From positions 9,701,105-9,765,104 of the forward strand of contig NC_135052.1 in the NCBI RefSeq assembly GCF_051014685.1: a DNA stretch of 64,000 nucleotides. Reading direction: 5' to 3'. The notes under the pieces are model-generated. The model made no database searches. It saw only the letters and a program-made list of their open reading frames with translations, and was not told where the DNA came from. Made by a program: the position numbers and the translations under genes. Positions 22,801-36,154 of this stretch are shown in pieces. The DNA is from Ptiloglossa arizonensis (lineage: Eukaryota; Arthropoda; Insecta; Hymenoptera; Colletidae). The stretch's first letter is position 1. Every line of letters starts with the position of its first letter.

Positions 22801-25800
22801 CTCGGTGATGGGATTTTCATGTTATTTCGATTCGTGTTCCACCTTAGATTCTCCTTTTTTAATCAATGGCATTGGTCGATAATGGCAAGAAACTAAACAC
22901 CGCATAATATCGGACTCCTTGCTCAAACAATGTTCGAGATATTAAATGTTAAAGCCCCTATTCTCCAGCAATACGACGTCCGGTAGTTCTCATCCTCCTA
23001 TAGTTTTACTTCTTTTACACAGTATCGGATAACACCCGATAGGTACACGATAGCTCTACGTCACATCGCCCGGTCTTATCCCCATCACTCACCCCACCAC
23101 TCTCAGAACACTCCCTCAGGAATCTTTTCTAAGTTGTTGAGCTATACCTCAAGTAGTTCACTATATTTCTTCTCCTAAGTATACACTTGCACACAGATCC
23201 CCGCAGTTTACGCGAATTTTAACGTTCACACTAAAGCACAGCTCCAAGTTATAGCTCTCAAATATCATTCTGAGATACAAATAGTCTCTCGAGCGGAACC
23301 AACTAGTTTTTAGACGATATCTTCTCGTCGAATAATATCGTAATTGTTACGATCTTGGAAAATATTCACTCGTCACACTATGTCCTCGGACATAGATCTT
23401 TTTTTTTGGCTACCTTTCATCGCGACAAGAAATTCTTCCGATTACTTGCGAAAAAATATTTCGATCCGTAAAATTTCGACCAAACTTTGTTCGAGGTGTA
23501 ACTAAATTCTGATCGTTGATCGAATTTTGTCCACGTATGAAAACTTATGGTCGATCGATACCGGTTGATCGATGATCAAGAAAATATATATATACATATA
23601 TCGATCGAACGTTCGGTTAAAATTGAATTTCGTAATTCAATACGTAAGTAAGACGTATTGTTCGAATTTTTTAATCGAAGGCGTTACGGAGAGCCAAGTA
23701 TCTGGTGTACGGTGTAACCGAAAAGTGTTTTATCAGATAATATTTGTGACGAAAGGTCAAGCGCACATTTCATAGCCAGAGCTTGCTCTGAATGCCGCGT
23801 GTAAGGATTTCCTTGATCGTACACCCTCTCCTTTCGACATGGGCCAAGTCCTTTGCTAAATCGTCGCCGGCTGCTTTCCGGTACAAAGAGATCTTATGCA
23901 TATGGCTGAATAATCCTCGGGCAGAATGTAATGGCTGCAGTCCTTCGAGGAACTAGGACGACCAATATTAAATTCTCGCGGCGCTGCAAGAAGTCCGACA
24001 TCATCTCCTACGGAAGGAGCCTTTTTCGCGAACGCGCCCCGCAAATATTGACACGATGCTTTCTGCTCGTGTTTCGTGCTTTCTCCGTACTGTTCTACTT
24101 TAACGAATTCCTTCTATCGTGAAAAACTTTCATCCTCTCTGCCACGGCCCCTCTCCGTTTCCATTTTTCAGTTCGTAATCGATAAAAGAACGACCTTTTA
24201 GCCGAGAGCTGACGTTAAATCTTTTTTTGCAACTTCATCGATTCGTCGCGAATGGATAAGGGAGCAGAGACTTGTTAGCTGACTGATTCAAGTGGACAAA
24301 AGCTGCACAATCCGCCAAATAGGTGCCGGCGAAAGGGACAAGCTCCGGTCCTTCATTGTTCAATGTTCCCCTATTCATTCTCTCTGTTACTTTCCAGGAT
24401 CTTGAACAGGCCCGACGAAAAAAGCTGGGCCCGTTCGATGAATTATTTAACATCCAAGGCTATCGTTGTGTGCAACATTAATCGAGAATTATGTGCATAA
24501 TTGAATTATAATTTTGGTTGGCGCGTCTCGCGAATACACGAATCGGGTAAGAATTTTTTCTCGTACGATTCGAGAGACAGCCTCTCGTTTCTTCGTTCTG
24601 GTTTCAAAATGCTCGATTTCTTGTTTCTACGTAGAGAATTACTTTCGCGTACGATTTTCTGAAAAATCCAGCTACCAACCGAAAATTCTATTCCAAATTT
24701 TCGATCGATTTTTGAACAAAGATTTGCCCTACGTTCGATTGCACCATTTGGATCGTCACTGGTCCCGTATACGAGACCGATACTGTATATTCTAGCCAAT
24801 TAGTGTGCGAGGAGATGCAATTAATAGAATACTGATATCAATAGCAATTCCATACTGACGTCGCCCAACACTCGGAACTGATAATTACTATTGTCTAAGC
24901 TATAGAACGTGTCTGCCACAAAAAGGACAAAATATTCTGGTAAACTCTAGTCGTCGATTCGTTTAATCGAAGTTTACTCGGGCCCCAATTAATTGCCTCG
25001 CAAACTGAGCCGCGTAATTGTTTATCGGTTAGCGAGCGTCGAAGTGCGCGAGGAAAGTCGTCGATTCGTAGCCGCAATTACGGTCGCATTTATTCCACGA
25101 GCCACGGCACGAACTCCGCGGATTTACGGAGTTTTATAAGTTCACGCGAAAAACGGTGAGAATTTCTGCGGTGATACATCGTGGCAAGCGATTCGTGTAA
25201 CGTGTAATTTAGGTTTCATTCGACCGGGATTCCCCCTGTAGGCGAAATCAACGAAACGGAATGACGCTCCAGGAATTCGAAGCTCAGAGAGGTAACAATA
25301 GAAAAAGTAGAGGCAACGTCTACCGTGCGAACGAACACTGTCGTAACTGCGGCCTAGATTCCGCTCCGTTCGCGATTTCGGTGATAGAAGGCATCGATTA
25401 AAACTGCTAATTTGCTTTTGTTTCCCCGCTGGCCCGCGAAATACAAGTTTTCCTCGTGAAATCGAAATCAATTCTCCTTTACCGGTGTCCCGTGGTGTTT
25501 CGCGTTACGATTAATCGGCCGAGACGCTTTCACGCGACACGATCGCGAGATACTATTTGAAATTTAAAATATAGGGAGATACCGTGATCGAAATATAGGA
25601 ATTTCAAGGGAATATTAACGAACTCGTTCAATATGTAACGCGGTTTTTATCGGTACGTATCGAAAGGTGCGAACAAATAAATGTTTATCAACGATATAAT
25701 CCTTCTGGTATTTTACCACATTCTTCCTTTTCTCCGTATCTCTTCCCAACTTCCTCGATAAAATTCTTTTAATTTTCATTCACGAAGTTGCTCACTTACA

Positions 25801-28800
25801 TTTTTAAAATTACCTGTTGATCTTCGTTAAGAACGTCAATGTCTACTTCTCCACTTTCATCGATCAATTCCTTCATCGCTGTCAATGAAGAATAACTGGA
25901 AACAAAGTATTCGATTTATTTGCGAAGGAGCTATTGCTACTTGATAAAGGGATTTGGTCAATAATTGCAACGAGAGATTCGAAGTATCCATTTTACAGAA
26001 GTGACTTCATAATAAAATGAAAGTTCGCATCAGCGGGATCGGTAGGTACCTTTTCCGAAGGTTACAGAATAAAGTATAAATACACCTGTTAGTATAAATA
26101 TACAGATAGAGGGCACGATGACCAATTTCGCTCAAGTGTGCAAATGAATATTATTGACGGAAGATTGAATGACAACAGTCCCTAAGAAGTTATTTCGACG
26201 GAACGAGACTCTTAATTAAATGCTTTTCCGTCCGCGTCTTCAGAAATAAGTAATTGTCCCGCTACGCTGTAAAAGATAATTAACTGGAAATTTGAAGAGT
26301 TTCGGTTGAAAGGAATCCTTTAGTCACTCGAAGAGTAACAAAAGATATCCGTCGTGAAGTTGGAAAAATTGTATATTTCAATGTACAGAGTGTCCCTTTT
26401 ATCACGAGCACCTTAAACATCTCCGATGATATTGAAGGTACTAATAAATGCCTAAAGGAAAGTTGGATCGTTTGAGATGGCGACTACGATGATTAGAAGA
26501 AAAGAGTATTCAAGAGCATTTTCAAGATTAATATTTTTTCGAGCAGTACCATGTGTTTGTAATTATGTTACGACAGTATCGAGAGTATCGAGTTCGTACA
26601 AAATTAGTGTGAAATAACTATTCGTTTGAGTAGAGATACTAGACACATTCTTTACTTTTCATTTATCATCACTTATCAGTATCACTCGTTTATCAGCACT
26701 TACCGATTCTTTTATCGCGATTATTAAGATCGTATACTCTTCGTTGAATAATTCTGATAATCTATCGTGCTAAATAATTACGATAATGATCTATTCTTCC
26801 GGGTTTGTTTCAGGTTTTATAATTTAACCCGTGTTGCGGTCACATAGCGGGACGAGGCGTTTTTTCTAATTTAGTAAGAGCCACCCGCCCTAACGGGCCT
26901 TGCTCTTAACTTACATTCTTTTGTTGGCGTTAATGGGATTGGGCTAACGCCTATCTTGACCCGCGTGTTTATAATGTGACCTCTTTTAGTTAGCCCTAGA
27001 ATCGTGGTGTGTCGATCGTATATCCACAGTATCTCGATTTAAATATTTCGAATTCGTGTCTAACGATAAAAATAAATCCGATGTTTAACAAGAGAAGGGA
27101 ATTTCATCGTTGGAAGAACTTCTGAAAGATAAGTTCCGCGGAATTTGGTTGTGTGTGTTTCGCTTAGTTTCGAAACGATTTGTAGATACAACTGGTGCAA
27201 GAGAATTGCAGCAGATGCAATAAATAGTGATATTAGTGCATTATTTAGATGCGTCACGACTTTCGTTTGGCAGAACACGACGATGACGCGTGGTAGCGCC
27301 TTTTGTTGCGTTTGTGGTAGTATGGGAAAATTTTTTACTCCGGATGTACGTAATTGGCTATTAGCTTCATCCTCTGGATTCTTCAACATCCAAACGTGGT
27401 TAAAATAAGTTCTACCAATATTCAGAAATAACGGAGCTTCTACGTGAGAAAGGTGCAATCTAATTACCGATTTGAAATCGTTGACAGGGATAATAGTTTT
27501 TCACTTTTAATTCTTTTCGGATTGTTTCGCATAATCTCGAAATTCGTCTTCGTATTTTATCCGATGTTGGGGCTTCGTTGCAAGCCAGATTTTTCATTCA
27601 TCCGTACAAAATGAAGAAGTTACGCAGCGTGATTCAATGGGAAACAGGTGCTCCGACGACCACGAAATGGCAGCGTTACTAATGACACCTGGATATCCTG
27701 AAATCTCTAACAACAGGTTGCGAAGTATGTCTCTGTTCAAGGTCAATATACTGTCAACACACTGTTCGACTTTCGAAGCGCGTGAGCGTTGAACTCCACA
27801 CGAGCAAGACCACGAACACGGTACGCAAATTGTAACATTGTCCACAAATACCAGGATCGATGATCGTTTAAATTATTAAGCGAAAAGTCATTGAAATTTA
27901 GATGGTGTGAAATTCGCGTAACTGAATAATACAAAAGTTGTATCGTCATCCAATACTCGAGAGAATCGTTGAAAGTATCGTTCCCACGGTCACTTAACGT
28001 GTAAAATGCGCACTTTAAAACGAAAAAAAAAAAAAAAACAAAAAAGAATGTAGAACCTCTTTCAGTTTTACGATGAGGTTTTAAAGCGTTTCCCTTGCTG
28101 TTAATCACGTTTTACGTCAACCGTGTCGTTGTCTAGGAAATTGGAACAGGTTTACATTATTTTAAACTAGACGTATGTGCGACACGAAATTATAAGAAAT
28201 ATATAAAACATAGTAATTGGTTAGCAAATATATAAGATATTGCGATAACACATTTTTGTTTCGATCGTGGAAAGATAATTGTAATTACGAAAGAAAAAAT
28301 GTCGGAGGAAAATATTACGGAAGAAAAAATGTTGAAAATTCATTGACAAATATTTATTCGCGGTACAGTATTTGCTCCGAAATTCTAAAGAGAACGATTA
28401 AACCGCAGAATTTGGGAATATTATGTTACGTAACTTGCGCAAGAGCGAGAATATTTTGTAAATTTTCGAAAAATCGAGAAAATAGTTAAACATAAAATAG
28501 CGGCGTTTAAAATAAGAATGTATTTCGGTTTAAACGAAGAATTTTCGAGCAGTCTGGAGAGCACGAACCACTTGGCGAATGGCACAGAGGCATCTGAATT
28601 CGTGGTGATTAATGAAAGGGAACCTCTGGTTCGAGGATGTTCACACTCAACAAGCGTTTGTGCTATGTGGAAAATCTTCATTTAAAACATTCAGCTTTAC
28701 AGCTTTGTGTAAGTTTTACCACTGAATTCACGGTCAATGATGAAGCACGAACGCGGATACTCGGTGTCGGTTTTAAAATTGAAAAATATACCCGATAACG

Positions 28801-29429
28801 AAAAACACGAAATATTAAAAGAAAGGTAAACGATGCAAAGATATTACGCGTAAAACACTCGTTGAATAATATACACGATCGGATGTGGCTGCGTTTAATT
28901 AATCAGCGAAAATTCATTTACAACGCAATCAAATAACCACGATACGAAACGACACCCCTTTGTTTCGTCAATACTTGGCGTCGTTGTTTAAAATATTAAT
29001 ATCATAGAATTACGCGTGTCCGTAATTCCTTTCTACATTAACTTAATGCGCGTAACAATCGCGATGGGATACCTATCGGATGTTAATCGAACTTGTAAAT
29101 GAATTTCCGAGTTTCCGTTTTCTTTTGCAATACGGCACATAAATTTCCGAGAGTTCGATTTATCGGGCAGAGAGAAATTTCTATTTGTCTTCCCCGAGCT
29201 GTGGAAACACTGCTTGTACGTACAATTCTCGTGGCTGGTCGACGTACCGAATCGTGAAAGGAGAAGGCCTTTGAACTCTGCCACTTGTTATAAAAAATTT
29301 CCTTCTCGATAGTAAGACGGAGCGCGTCGTTGTGTACCTGTTCGGAAAAACGATAGAAACTATTTATCGAATGTCTCCCACGGTGCGCGGTTGTCATCGA
29401 GATCGAAAAATTATTTTCGACGCGCTACG
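19804..29429. other. Intergenic stretch, no supported gene
   Basis: From about 21 kb the CpG and GC content rises, producing many Arg/Ser-rich open frames on both strands without recognisable domains. A pyrimidine-rich stretch lies at 22.7-23.2 kb. A TACAGAGTGTCCC repeat-end motif is at 26384-26396. A minus-strand frame at 27060-27458 has a faint mariner-like stretch but is not convincing. Confidence 0.4.
26838..26996. other. Block of nested inverted repeats
   Basis: Four inverted pairs lie within 160 bp: GGTCACAT (26838) with ATGTGACC (26974); TAAGAGC (26875) with GCTCTTA (26902), enclosing CCCG/CGGG; GGCGTTA (26926) with TAACGCC (26945); and GGGCTAAC (26941) with GTTAGCCC (26989). The block is GC-richer than its flanks. 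It could be a fold-back element or a structured transcript; no coding frame is apparent. Confidence 0.6.
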
Positions 29430-30080
29430 AATAGCGGATCACTGAGCGGACGGGGTGGAGAAAGAGGGAGAGGGGGAGGGTGGTTCGGTCGGGTGGTAGA
29501 CGAGGGGCGAGCGGATGACTCGCGGCGACGAGATGTGCCCACGCGGTCGACCGGGGGTTGAAGTTGCACGGAAAAACCTTAATTCCGAGTGCAGGACTTT
29601 CCACCACCTTCCCGCGTTCATGCAGAGACTGTCACGGTTCTCCCATCTGCACCCACCCCGGACGGACGAGCTGCCGTGGCAAGCAGTCGGCTTCCTTCGT
29701 AGGGACATGCGCAGCGACCCGCGGAACGACAGGTGCGCGCCGTTCGCCACGAATCGCTTAGTTTCGGGTAAGCGTACGAATCGGTCGTATCGCGTTCGCG
29801 CCGCCTCGTCCCACGGGCACGTCGGTTGCTGGTTCTCTCTCACACGGGTCGGTCGTTGCGGTTTTTCGGCCAGACGCACGCATTCGACGCGTTCGAGGCT
29901 CGCCGATTACACGTAGTCGTTGGTCGCACTCCGCGCGTATTTCTACGCTCGATTCACCGTGAACACCTGACGGATAACGAAGGAGAGAGATATCGTTCCG
30001 CGAATATCCCACCGAGATCCTCTCTCCGGTTTTGCACTTGTCGACGCCCTAGACCCGACTTTCTCGGTTTCTCCCGTTCC

Positions 30081-30169
30081 ATCTCTCTCTCTCTCTCTCT
30101 ATCTCTCTCTTTCTCTCTCTTTCTCTCTTTCTCTTTCTCTCTCTCTCTCTCTCTCTCCTTCTTTCTCTC
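30081..30169 (+). repeat. CT microsatellite tract
   Basis: Near-continuous (CT)n with scattered A and TTT interruptions. It lies about 560 nt upstream of the start codon, in the probable promoter or leader. Equivalent to GA repeats on the other strand, which serve as GAGA-factor sites in insects. Confidence 0.9.
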
Positions 30170-30396
30170 GTACGACACACCGTGGGCCGCACAGTAGCCC
30201 GCCGTTTATCGAGCGTGCACGTGCTCCACTCCGCGTTGCTGGTTCTTCCCTGTGTTCCGCTGACACGCTTTTAGCGGGCCTGACGGATTCTGGCCGCGCG
30301 CTCCGGGAAGGAGTATCCTTCCGGACCCTGTCGGCATCCTCGACTCGCGCTTCCGTTCACTCGAATTCGTGCGGGCTTTCTGCGCACCGGAATCAG

Positions 30397-30483
30397 ATGT
30401 CCGGCAGACCGATCGCCGACTCTTGCGAGAGAACCACGGATCCAGCGGTCACTGGTTGCCCGGCGACCATCGGACCGGTGTGA
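30397..30483 (+). other. Candidate upstream ORF in the leader (28 codons)
   Basis: ATG at 30397 reads 28 codons (MSGRPIADSCERTTDP...) to TGA at 30481-30483, ending 249 nt before the main ATG. A second mini-ORF of six codons (MWCVKY) sits at 30672-30692, out of frame with the main start. Either could dampen translation if the transcript begins upstream, which is not shown. Confidence 0.25.
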
Positions 30484-30732
30484 TTTTCGGCGAACTCTTT
30501 CGATACTCGAACAGCACCAGGACTTAGGGGACTGTACGGTTGGCTCGTGGATATATTATCGGTATTGACAGTGTGTTTTACGCGTGTGAAGATTCAGATT
30601 GGGAAGAAAAGAAAGAAAGAGAGTGAGGGAGAACGGCGAAGAGATAGATCAACGGTGGAGTGGTGAGACGAATGTGGTGCGTGAAGTATTGAATAGCGTT
30701 TCGTTCGTTCTGCGAGTTGCCAATTGTCGAGG

Positions 30733-30838
30733 ATGGCCGGTAGACGGGATTTACTCAACAGGACTAAGGGGAAGGACACGATCGCAACGATCCTTTTGCT
30801 GCTTCTCGTCCCGTTTCAACTTCTCCGAGGTGTCGAAG
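30733..30838 (+). CDS. First coding exon of a secreted or membrane protein (partial gene)
   Basis: ATG at 30733 is the first Met in frame: an in-frame TAG lies at 30694-30696. It encodes 35 residues plus one base: a basic N-terminus (MAGRRDLLNRTKGKD), a hydrophobic core (TIATILLLLLVPFQLL), then RGVE, followed by the strong donor GTGAGT. This is a classical signal-peptide first exon, ending in phase 1 with a G. Insect cell-surface adhesion and receptor genes often have this layout (GC-rich leader, signal exon, very long first intron), but nothing here identifies the family. I found no convincing phase-compatible second exon downstream, so the remainder probably lies beyond the window or in short exons I cannot recognise. 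Confidence 0.7.
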
Positions 30839-30845
30839 GTGAGTT

Positions 30846-30890
30846 TCTTTTTTTTCTTCTTCTTCTTCTTTTTTTTTCTTTCTTCTCGTC
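30846..30890 (+). repeat. TTC/T-rich tract at start of the long intron
   Basis: Pyrimidine-only run of TTC units and T stretches beginning a few bases after the GTGAGT donor. It is a simple repeat and also makes false coding frames rich in Phe and Leu. Confidence 0.8.
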
Positions 30891-33800
30891 GCGTACTGTT
30901 CTTCTTTTTCCTCTGCTCGAGATTCTCGCGTACGAACGCGCAGGGAGGAGATTACAGACAGGTCGCGGGACGCGGTAAATTCGCAGGTGGGAAGGAATTA
31001 TTTCGCGTTACACGCGAGAAACGTGACCCGCGATGATTCCAGACCGGGGAAGCGCGGAAACGGGTCGTGCGTGAATTCAAAAGAATTACGTACGCTTTTC
31101 GCCGGGAGCTACGAACACCTGGGAAATTTAGAGGTTGTCGGGGAAGCGGTAAGAAACGCGGAAAACGTTCGGCGAAAAGGGGCAGGAATGCGAGAACGCG
31201 TGCACCGATGGTCCGCAATACGCGGAGAAATTTAGAACTGGGAAAACGAGTGAACACGAGTGGAAAGTTCTTGAGAGTTCACAGCCGCCGCATGATGTAA
31301 ACGAGAAACAAAAAGATACGTACACTGTTCGGTCGGTTGGTCGGGTAAGGCAACGAACGTGAGCCTGTTGTGTCGCGTGTTTCGTGAATATGTTTCACGA
31401 TATTCGCGGAACTCGCTACTCTAACCCCGGAAGCGTGGAACAACTTGGACTCGTCAGTGATAAACAAGCACCCAATTGTGTCACTTAAGGAATTTAATAC
31501 CAGGAAAGCAATTAGATCAATTATTTGCTACGTCGAGTTTGATACAATGGTAAACAATTTAAGATTATTGTAAATCATCGAGGACCGGATAACTCGATCT
31601 GACGGTCGGTAATACGAAAACATTACCGTTACACGTTGCGTTGTAATCTCGTAGGTGGACGTCGTGTCGAAGTTCTTTTTATCATTTTCGAAATGCATCG
31701 TGCTATTTAGAAAATTGTAGTCGTGCCAGAATGTGATTTTTATCGACGATTTTCTACAGATTGTACGGCATTCTTTGCATAACTTGACGGGAAAATAGTT
31801 CGGCAAAAATGCGAAAGTAATAATCGGACGTGATATCTCTCTGCGTAAATCTTTGGCGATACGAAGCAACTCTTGGAAACGTATAAACGTTTCGAATCCC
31901 TTTTCGTATAATCCCGGATTGCCGACTTGGATCCATCGGCAAAGTTTCGTTTAACTGATTCTACGATCGGTTGTTCGAATGTTTTCTATTTGCGGAACCA
32001 GGGGTCAATTGTTCCAAATCGACGGGGCTTGTATTATTACGTATTAAAGTATTTCCCGAGCGATTGTCACGATTTTTGTCCAAAGAGTTGACACAAATGT
32101 ATCTCCACCAATTCTTGAAACCGCTTTCACTGTTCCTCGCTCTCGATTCCAATGTATACAAAAGCGAGCGAGCGAAAGATGGCTACGATAAGTTCTACCT
32201 ACTTGTCCGAAAAGTTGTCACAGGTTCGGTTTCGAGGCTCGAGTATATCTTATATTTTATTCGATTAAAGTTTCGTAGAAAAAAACGTTTCTCAAAATTT
32301 TACACGATTTATATACATTTGGAATAGAACGCGAGAGCCGATCGACGATCAAAACCGGTATAAATAGAAACATCTCACGGACTCTGAACGCTTTCCGTAA
32401 ATTCAAATTTACAAGTAGGTGTCGCGTATATGGGTTCTTCGCTTTTTGCTTCGAACTCTGGCCGAATATTGAAGTAACTACGCGTGACATCCTAATTTCA
32501 TGCGCCGAATGTTGCGCGACAGTTCTATCGAGATTATCTAATCATTTTCAGCAGTGTAATTTGTACCAGGTAGCCCATTCACCGATCCGCGATACAAACT
32601 TTGTACGCGCGTAGCGCTCGAAAAGAATAAAAAAAGTGTCGGCGAACTGGAAAATTAAATTTTTTCGATTACGAAATAAGAAGAAACTTTTCTCCGTCGG
32701 AAGTGTCCGATGTGTTTTTCGTCCGCGATTAAACAAACATTATCGATAATATTTATATTCCCTGTAAAGAGAAGGGCTAATATTTTCTTTCCCCTTTACG
32801 GTACGTATATTTCCTTTTTATCGTCACTTGCCTCGTTTTCTTCCGGATACGATAGTTTCGCGTTATTCCGTGCTTGGCATTTTCGTAAGGACCGTGTTAC
32901 GAACGTTTCGTCACGATTGTCGACTCGGTAAGGAGTATGAAAATTTTTCGATCGTTTCTCATCACCGGGATTCCCGGAATTTGGCACCGAGACACCGGCT
33001 CGGTGAAATTAAAATTGTAGCAACAATTCGGGCCCCAGCTCGGCGCTGCAAATTAATATTTGCATACAGTGGGGTGGAAGTAAGCGTACGCGCGTGAAAT
33101 CGAAACGAGGGAAAAATAAAGTTTCCGCTTTGGGAGTTCCGAGAGGCCGGCGAGAAAAATTTATAGTATGCACGTCATCGTACGAAAATGCGCAACGCTG
33201 CCGCGGATACTCTCCGCGTTTATTATCCAGTCCAGGGCCGCGCAGGAAATTCTGGGATATCTTGTATCGCACTTGGCGAGAAGTTAATGAACTTTGCAGA
33301 ATTCACCTTCTTCACGGCGTAACGTAGAAATCGTTGTGTTCGCTTGCACGGAAGTGCTCGAACTGTTGCGAATAAGATTTCCCGTCTGTTTCTCTATCCA
33401 CCGCCTTCTTCGAACAATTCCGTGAGAGAAATAACTCCATTGTCACCGATTGCTTTTCAAACTCGTAGCTTTTATCGGCAGTAACGTTTCAGCCGATAAC
33501 TCCAACCGTTTTCAAGACACGAACTGTTACAGTTTTAAAAATCGGGAAGAACAGAGCTAGCCACGGTTATTTCACCCCGGATGTTAATTTTATCTCCCCT
33601 GGTTCAAGGTCAAATATTAGGAAATACCCGTTGGGTGGCTGTCACTCTTATTTTCGAAGTTTCGAGCGTCCCTGAAGAATCTTCGTGAGGGAAATTTTGT
33701 GACGGAATATTTGTCGTACTCGAATTTGGCGCGCGACATTACGCACGTTTGAAAACATCCATTTTGAAAACTTAGAGAGGTACCTGCCTAATGTTCCTTG

Positions 33801-35344
33801 TTATAGAGGTTTGTCGGATAGATCGATTCTTTGATAACGTTTTTATTGCGAATCGAAGGATATGTTCGTACAATATATCGCGTGAAATTATATCGCTCAA
33901 AGGCTACTGAAAATCAAAACAACTTTTTTACGTAACGAATACGATATATCGATATTGTAATTTACTAAGATTTACTAAGAAATTTTCCTAATAAAAATAT
34001 CGGAAACAGTTTACAGTTAAAAGGGAAGTATTGATTAACCGCTCGAAGCTGTGTTCCCAAGAATTTGCGTGTCCCCGAATCGTTAATATTTCCAAGGAGC
34101 CGTATATTAACCAAATAAATAAAATTAAATATCAGAGTTCATTCATCGGCACTAACTTGTAACATTGCGCCGTTTCCGCGTAATATATGGCGTTATAAAC
34201 TTTTAAGCTTGGGTTTTGCAAACTCGATTATTCGAAACATTAGGGATACTAAAATGTAACATTTCGTATGCTTGATTTATTTTTACGAGAAGAATTGTCC
34301 AGGCTCGGTTTACATTACGTATTCTGACACAGTTTGCAGAAGTATCTATATAAAATGGGTACACGTGTAGATCCAGAGTCGTATCGAACTTGTCTCTAGA
34401 ATTGCGTAGGTAGGATTTAGCGCTGAAAAATTTCTGTTGACACGAATTTTAAACGAAATGTTCACTTTATTGATGCGTAGTTTCATCTTCAAAATTCAAC
34501 CACGTAGAGTTTTGCGGTACGATTCAGAACGAACGACTCTTCTGGAACTGTTAGCAGTCATTCTTGCATGATTTGGAGCAGAAGTACGCGAGTTCTTCCT
34601 TAGTTTTCGAACAATGCTTTTTCCCTTCCCGACGATTCAGCTGCTTTGGTCGGCCTGCATAGACGGTGTTCTCAATAGTACTTTCAACTTTTATTTCTTT
34701 TTATAATATAACGAACAGCAAGCTGGAGTGTTTTGCAGTCTTGGTATGGGATTTCTTCTCTTTGTGCAATACCTAGCTGAATTACCGATTCTGTACAGAG
34801 TAGGAAGTATGGTTTGAATGTAAAAATTATTTTAACGTTTCCTAATGTACAACGTTCTCCGTTTCTTTTAGAGTTAGGATACTAAGATGTACAAGCAGTA
34901 GCGTGCGAGACCACAACCCCTATTGATCAGTGTACGAATCCTGCTGGGAGAGTTGTATCTCTTCTTTTCTTCTGCACAATTCTTTTCTTCTTATAGTTTC
35001 TTCTTATATTACACAATATATTTCATTAAATTTTATATTCGGTTTGCTTAGTTGATCCACCGGAAACTTTCTGTTCATTCCGTAAATTGTATCATTTTCA
35101 ATTCGGTTCAGTAATCCGATACAAAGAGTATAATTCGAAGGATAAGTACACCGGTGATAAACGAATACGTTTATTTCCTGTACGAAGTTGTAGATATACT
35201 TGTGGAAAATAATTACTTATCGATCTACCGTAACTAATATTAAAAATTATAATTATTTAAAAATCTATAGACATGTTTTTCAGCTTCGAAGTATCACGCT
35301 TGAAAATAATATTATCAAGAGAAAAAAATTGATAACATTATTCT

Positions 35345-35890
35345 AGACCTGAGCGTTCACACCAGAAATGCTCTCTGCTCGGGCCACGCTCAGCTGACCG
35401 CGCACAATCTTTAGCGACAATTCTGGAGCGTCGTTGAGCGTGAGCGCCGCGTGGACCTTCTTTATTTCCATCGAGTATTTTCTCGTGCTTTTTTTGCAGA
35501 GTGGATGGTAATATAATAAGTTTCCTTCTGTGTTGTTAGTTGGTGTCTCGGTTTTTTAAGACACTTTTAAATTTAGACAATAAAACTTCAAACTTATCTC
35601 TGATTTTGCTTCGTCGTCAATTAATTCATGGAAAACAACGAAGAGTATCGTTATTTGTAGAGTACATTATCCTTGTTCTTTTCTTTTTTCATCTTTGTCT
35701 AAATTCGAAGCCAGGGTACAACGAACTGTGGCTCTGATCGAACCATATGCGGATTTTTTTATCGAGCACTTGAACGTGCAAGTGTGTACTATATACCTGT
35801 CCCGTGAGCGTGAGCATGACGTGATCGTTATTTGGGTTTCAGGTTGCTTGAGCGCTTGTGTGAATCAAGCTTTGGTATTGTAAACAGTGG
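35345..35890. repeat. Possible old transposon fragment with GAGCGT/ACGCTC motifs
   Basis: The left part (35350-35460) is GC-rich, with repeated GAGCGT and ACGCTC in inverted order plus GAGCGTGAGCG. The right part (35700-35880) has an open frame of 62 codons (beginning SKFEARVQRTVALIEPYADF on the plus strand). The mixture suggests a decayed DNA transposon but no transposase signature is clear. Confidence 0.25.
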
Positions 35891-36154
35891 CCATTTTGTG
35901 TTATAGAATTTTAGAAGGAATGGAATTGTTCACGACTTTGGATACATTTAACTCTTCGGGGAATTATTACGTTCGAAACGAAGAAAAATTCCAACAGATA
36001 TTGATTCACGATGTCTATCAATCTCGTGACAGTATTCACGTGTATTGCGATATTTAATTATAAGTATTTGTTCAGAATTTGAGTGGTTATTTCACATGTT
36101 TCTGGATTTAAAATAAATTGAAACGTACACGTATGTTGTAGTACTCTTGAAGAG

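Larger units (their letters stand above)
29430..30732 (+). promoter_or_regulatory. GC/CpG-rich promoter and 5' leader region upstream of the signal-peptide exon
   Basis: A stretch clearly richer in G+C and CpG than its surroundings, ending at the ATG at 30733. It contains purine/pyrimidine tracts (GA-rich at 29458-29480, CT-rich at 30081-30169) of the kind bound by GAGA-type factors in insects. The transcription start is not resolvable: I see no clear TATA box or single initiator. Two short ORFs that would act as uORFs lie at 30397-30483 and 30672-30692. Long open frames on both strands here are a by-product of the high GC content, not genes. Confidence 0.5.

Noticed and set aside
24506..24799. 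Opposed 93- and 97-codon frames
   Set aside because: Opposite strands are open over the same bases with Arg/Ser-rich composition, as expected from chance in CpG-rich sequence.
27060..27458. Minus-strand frame with EAPLFLNIG...NHVW...NPED, faintly like a mariner DEAHFxLNG...NPE motif
   Set aside because: The similarity stops after that stretch and no second motif supports it.
29439..29916. Long overlapping open frames on both strands (133-146 codons)
   Set aside because: They lie in a GC-rich promoter region where stop codons are rare; no domain, and both strands are open equally.
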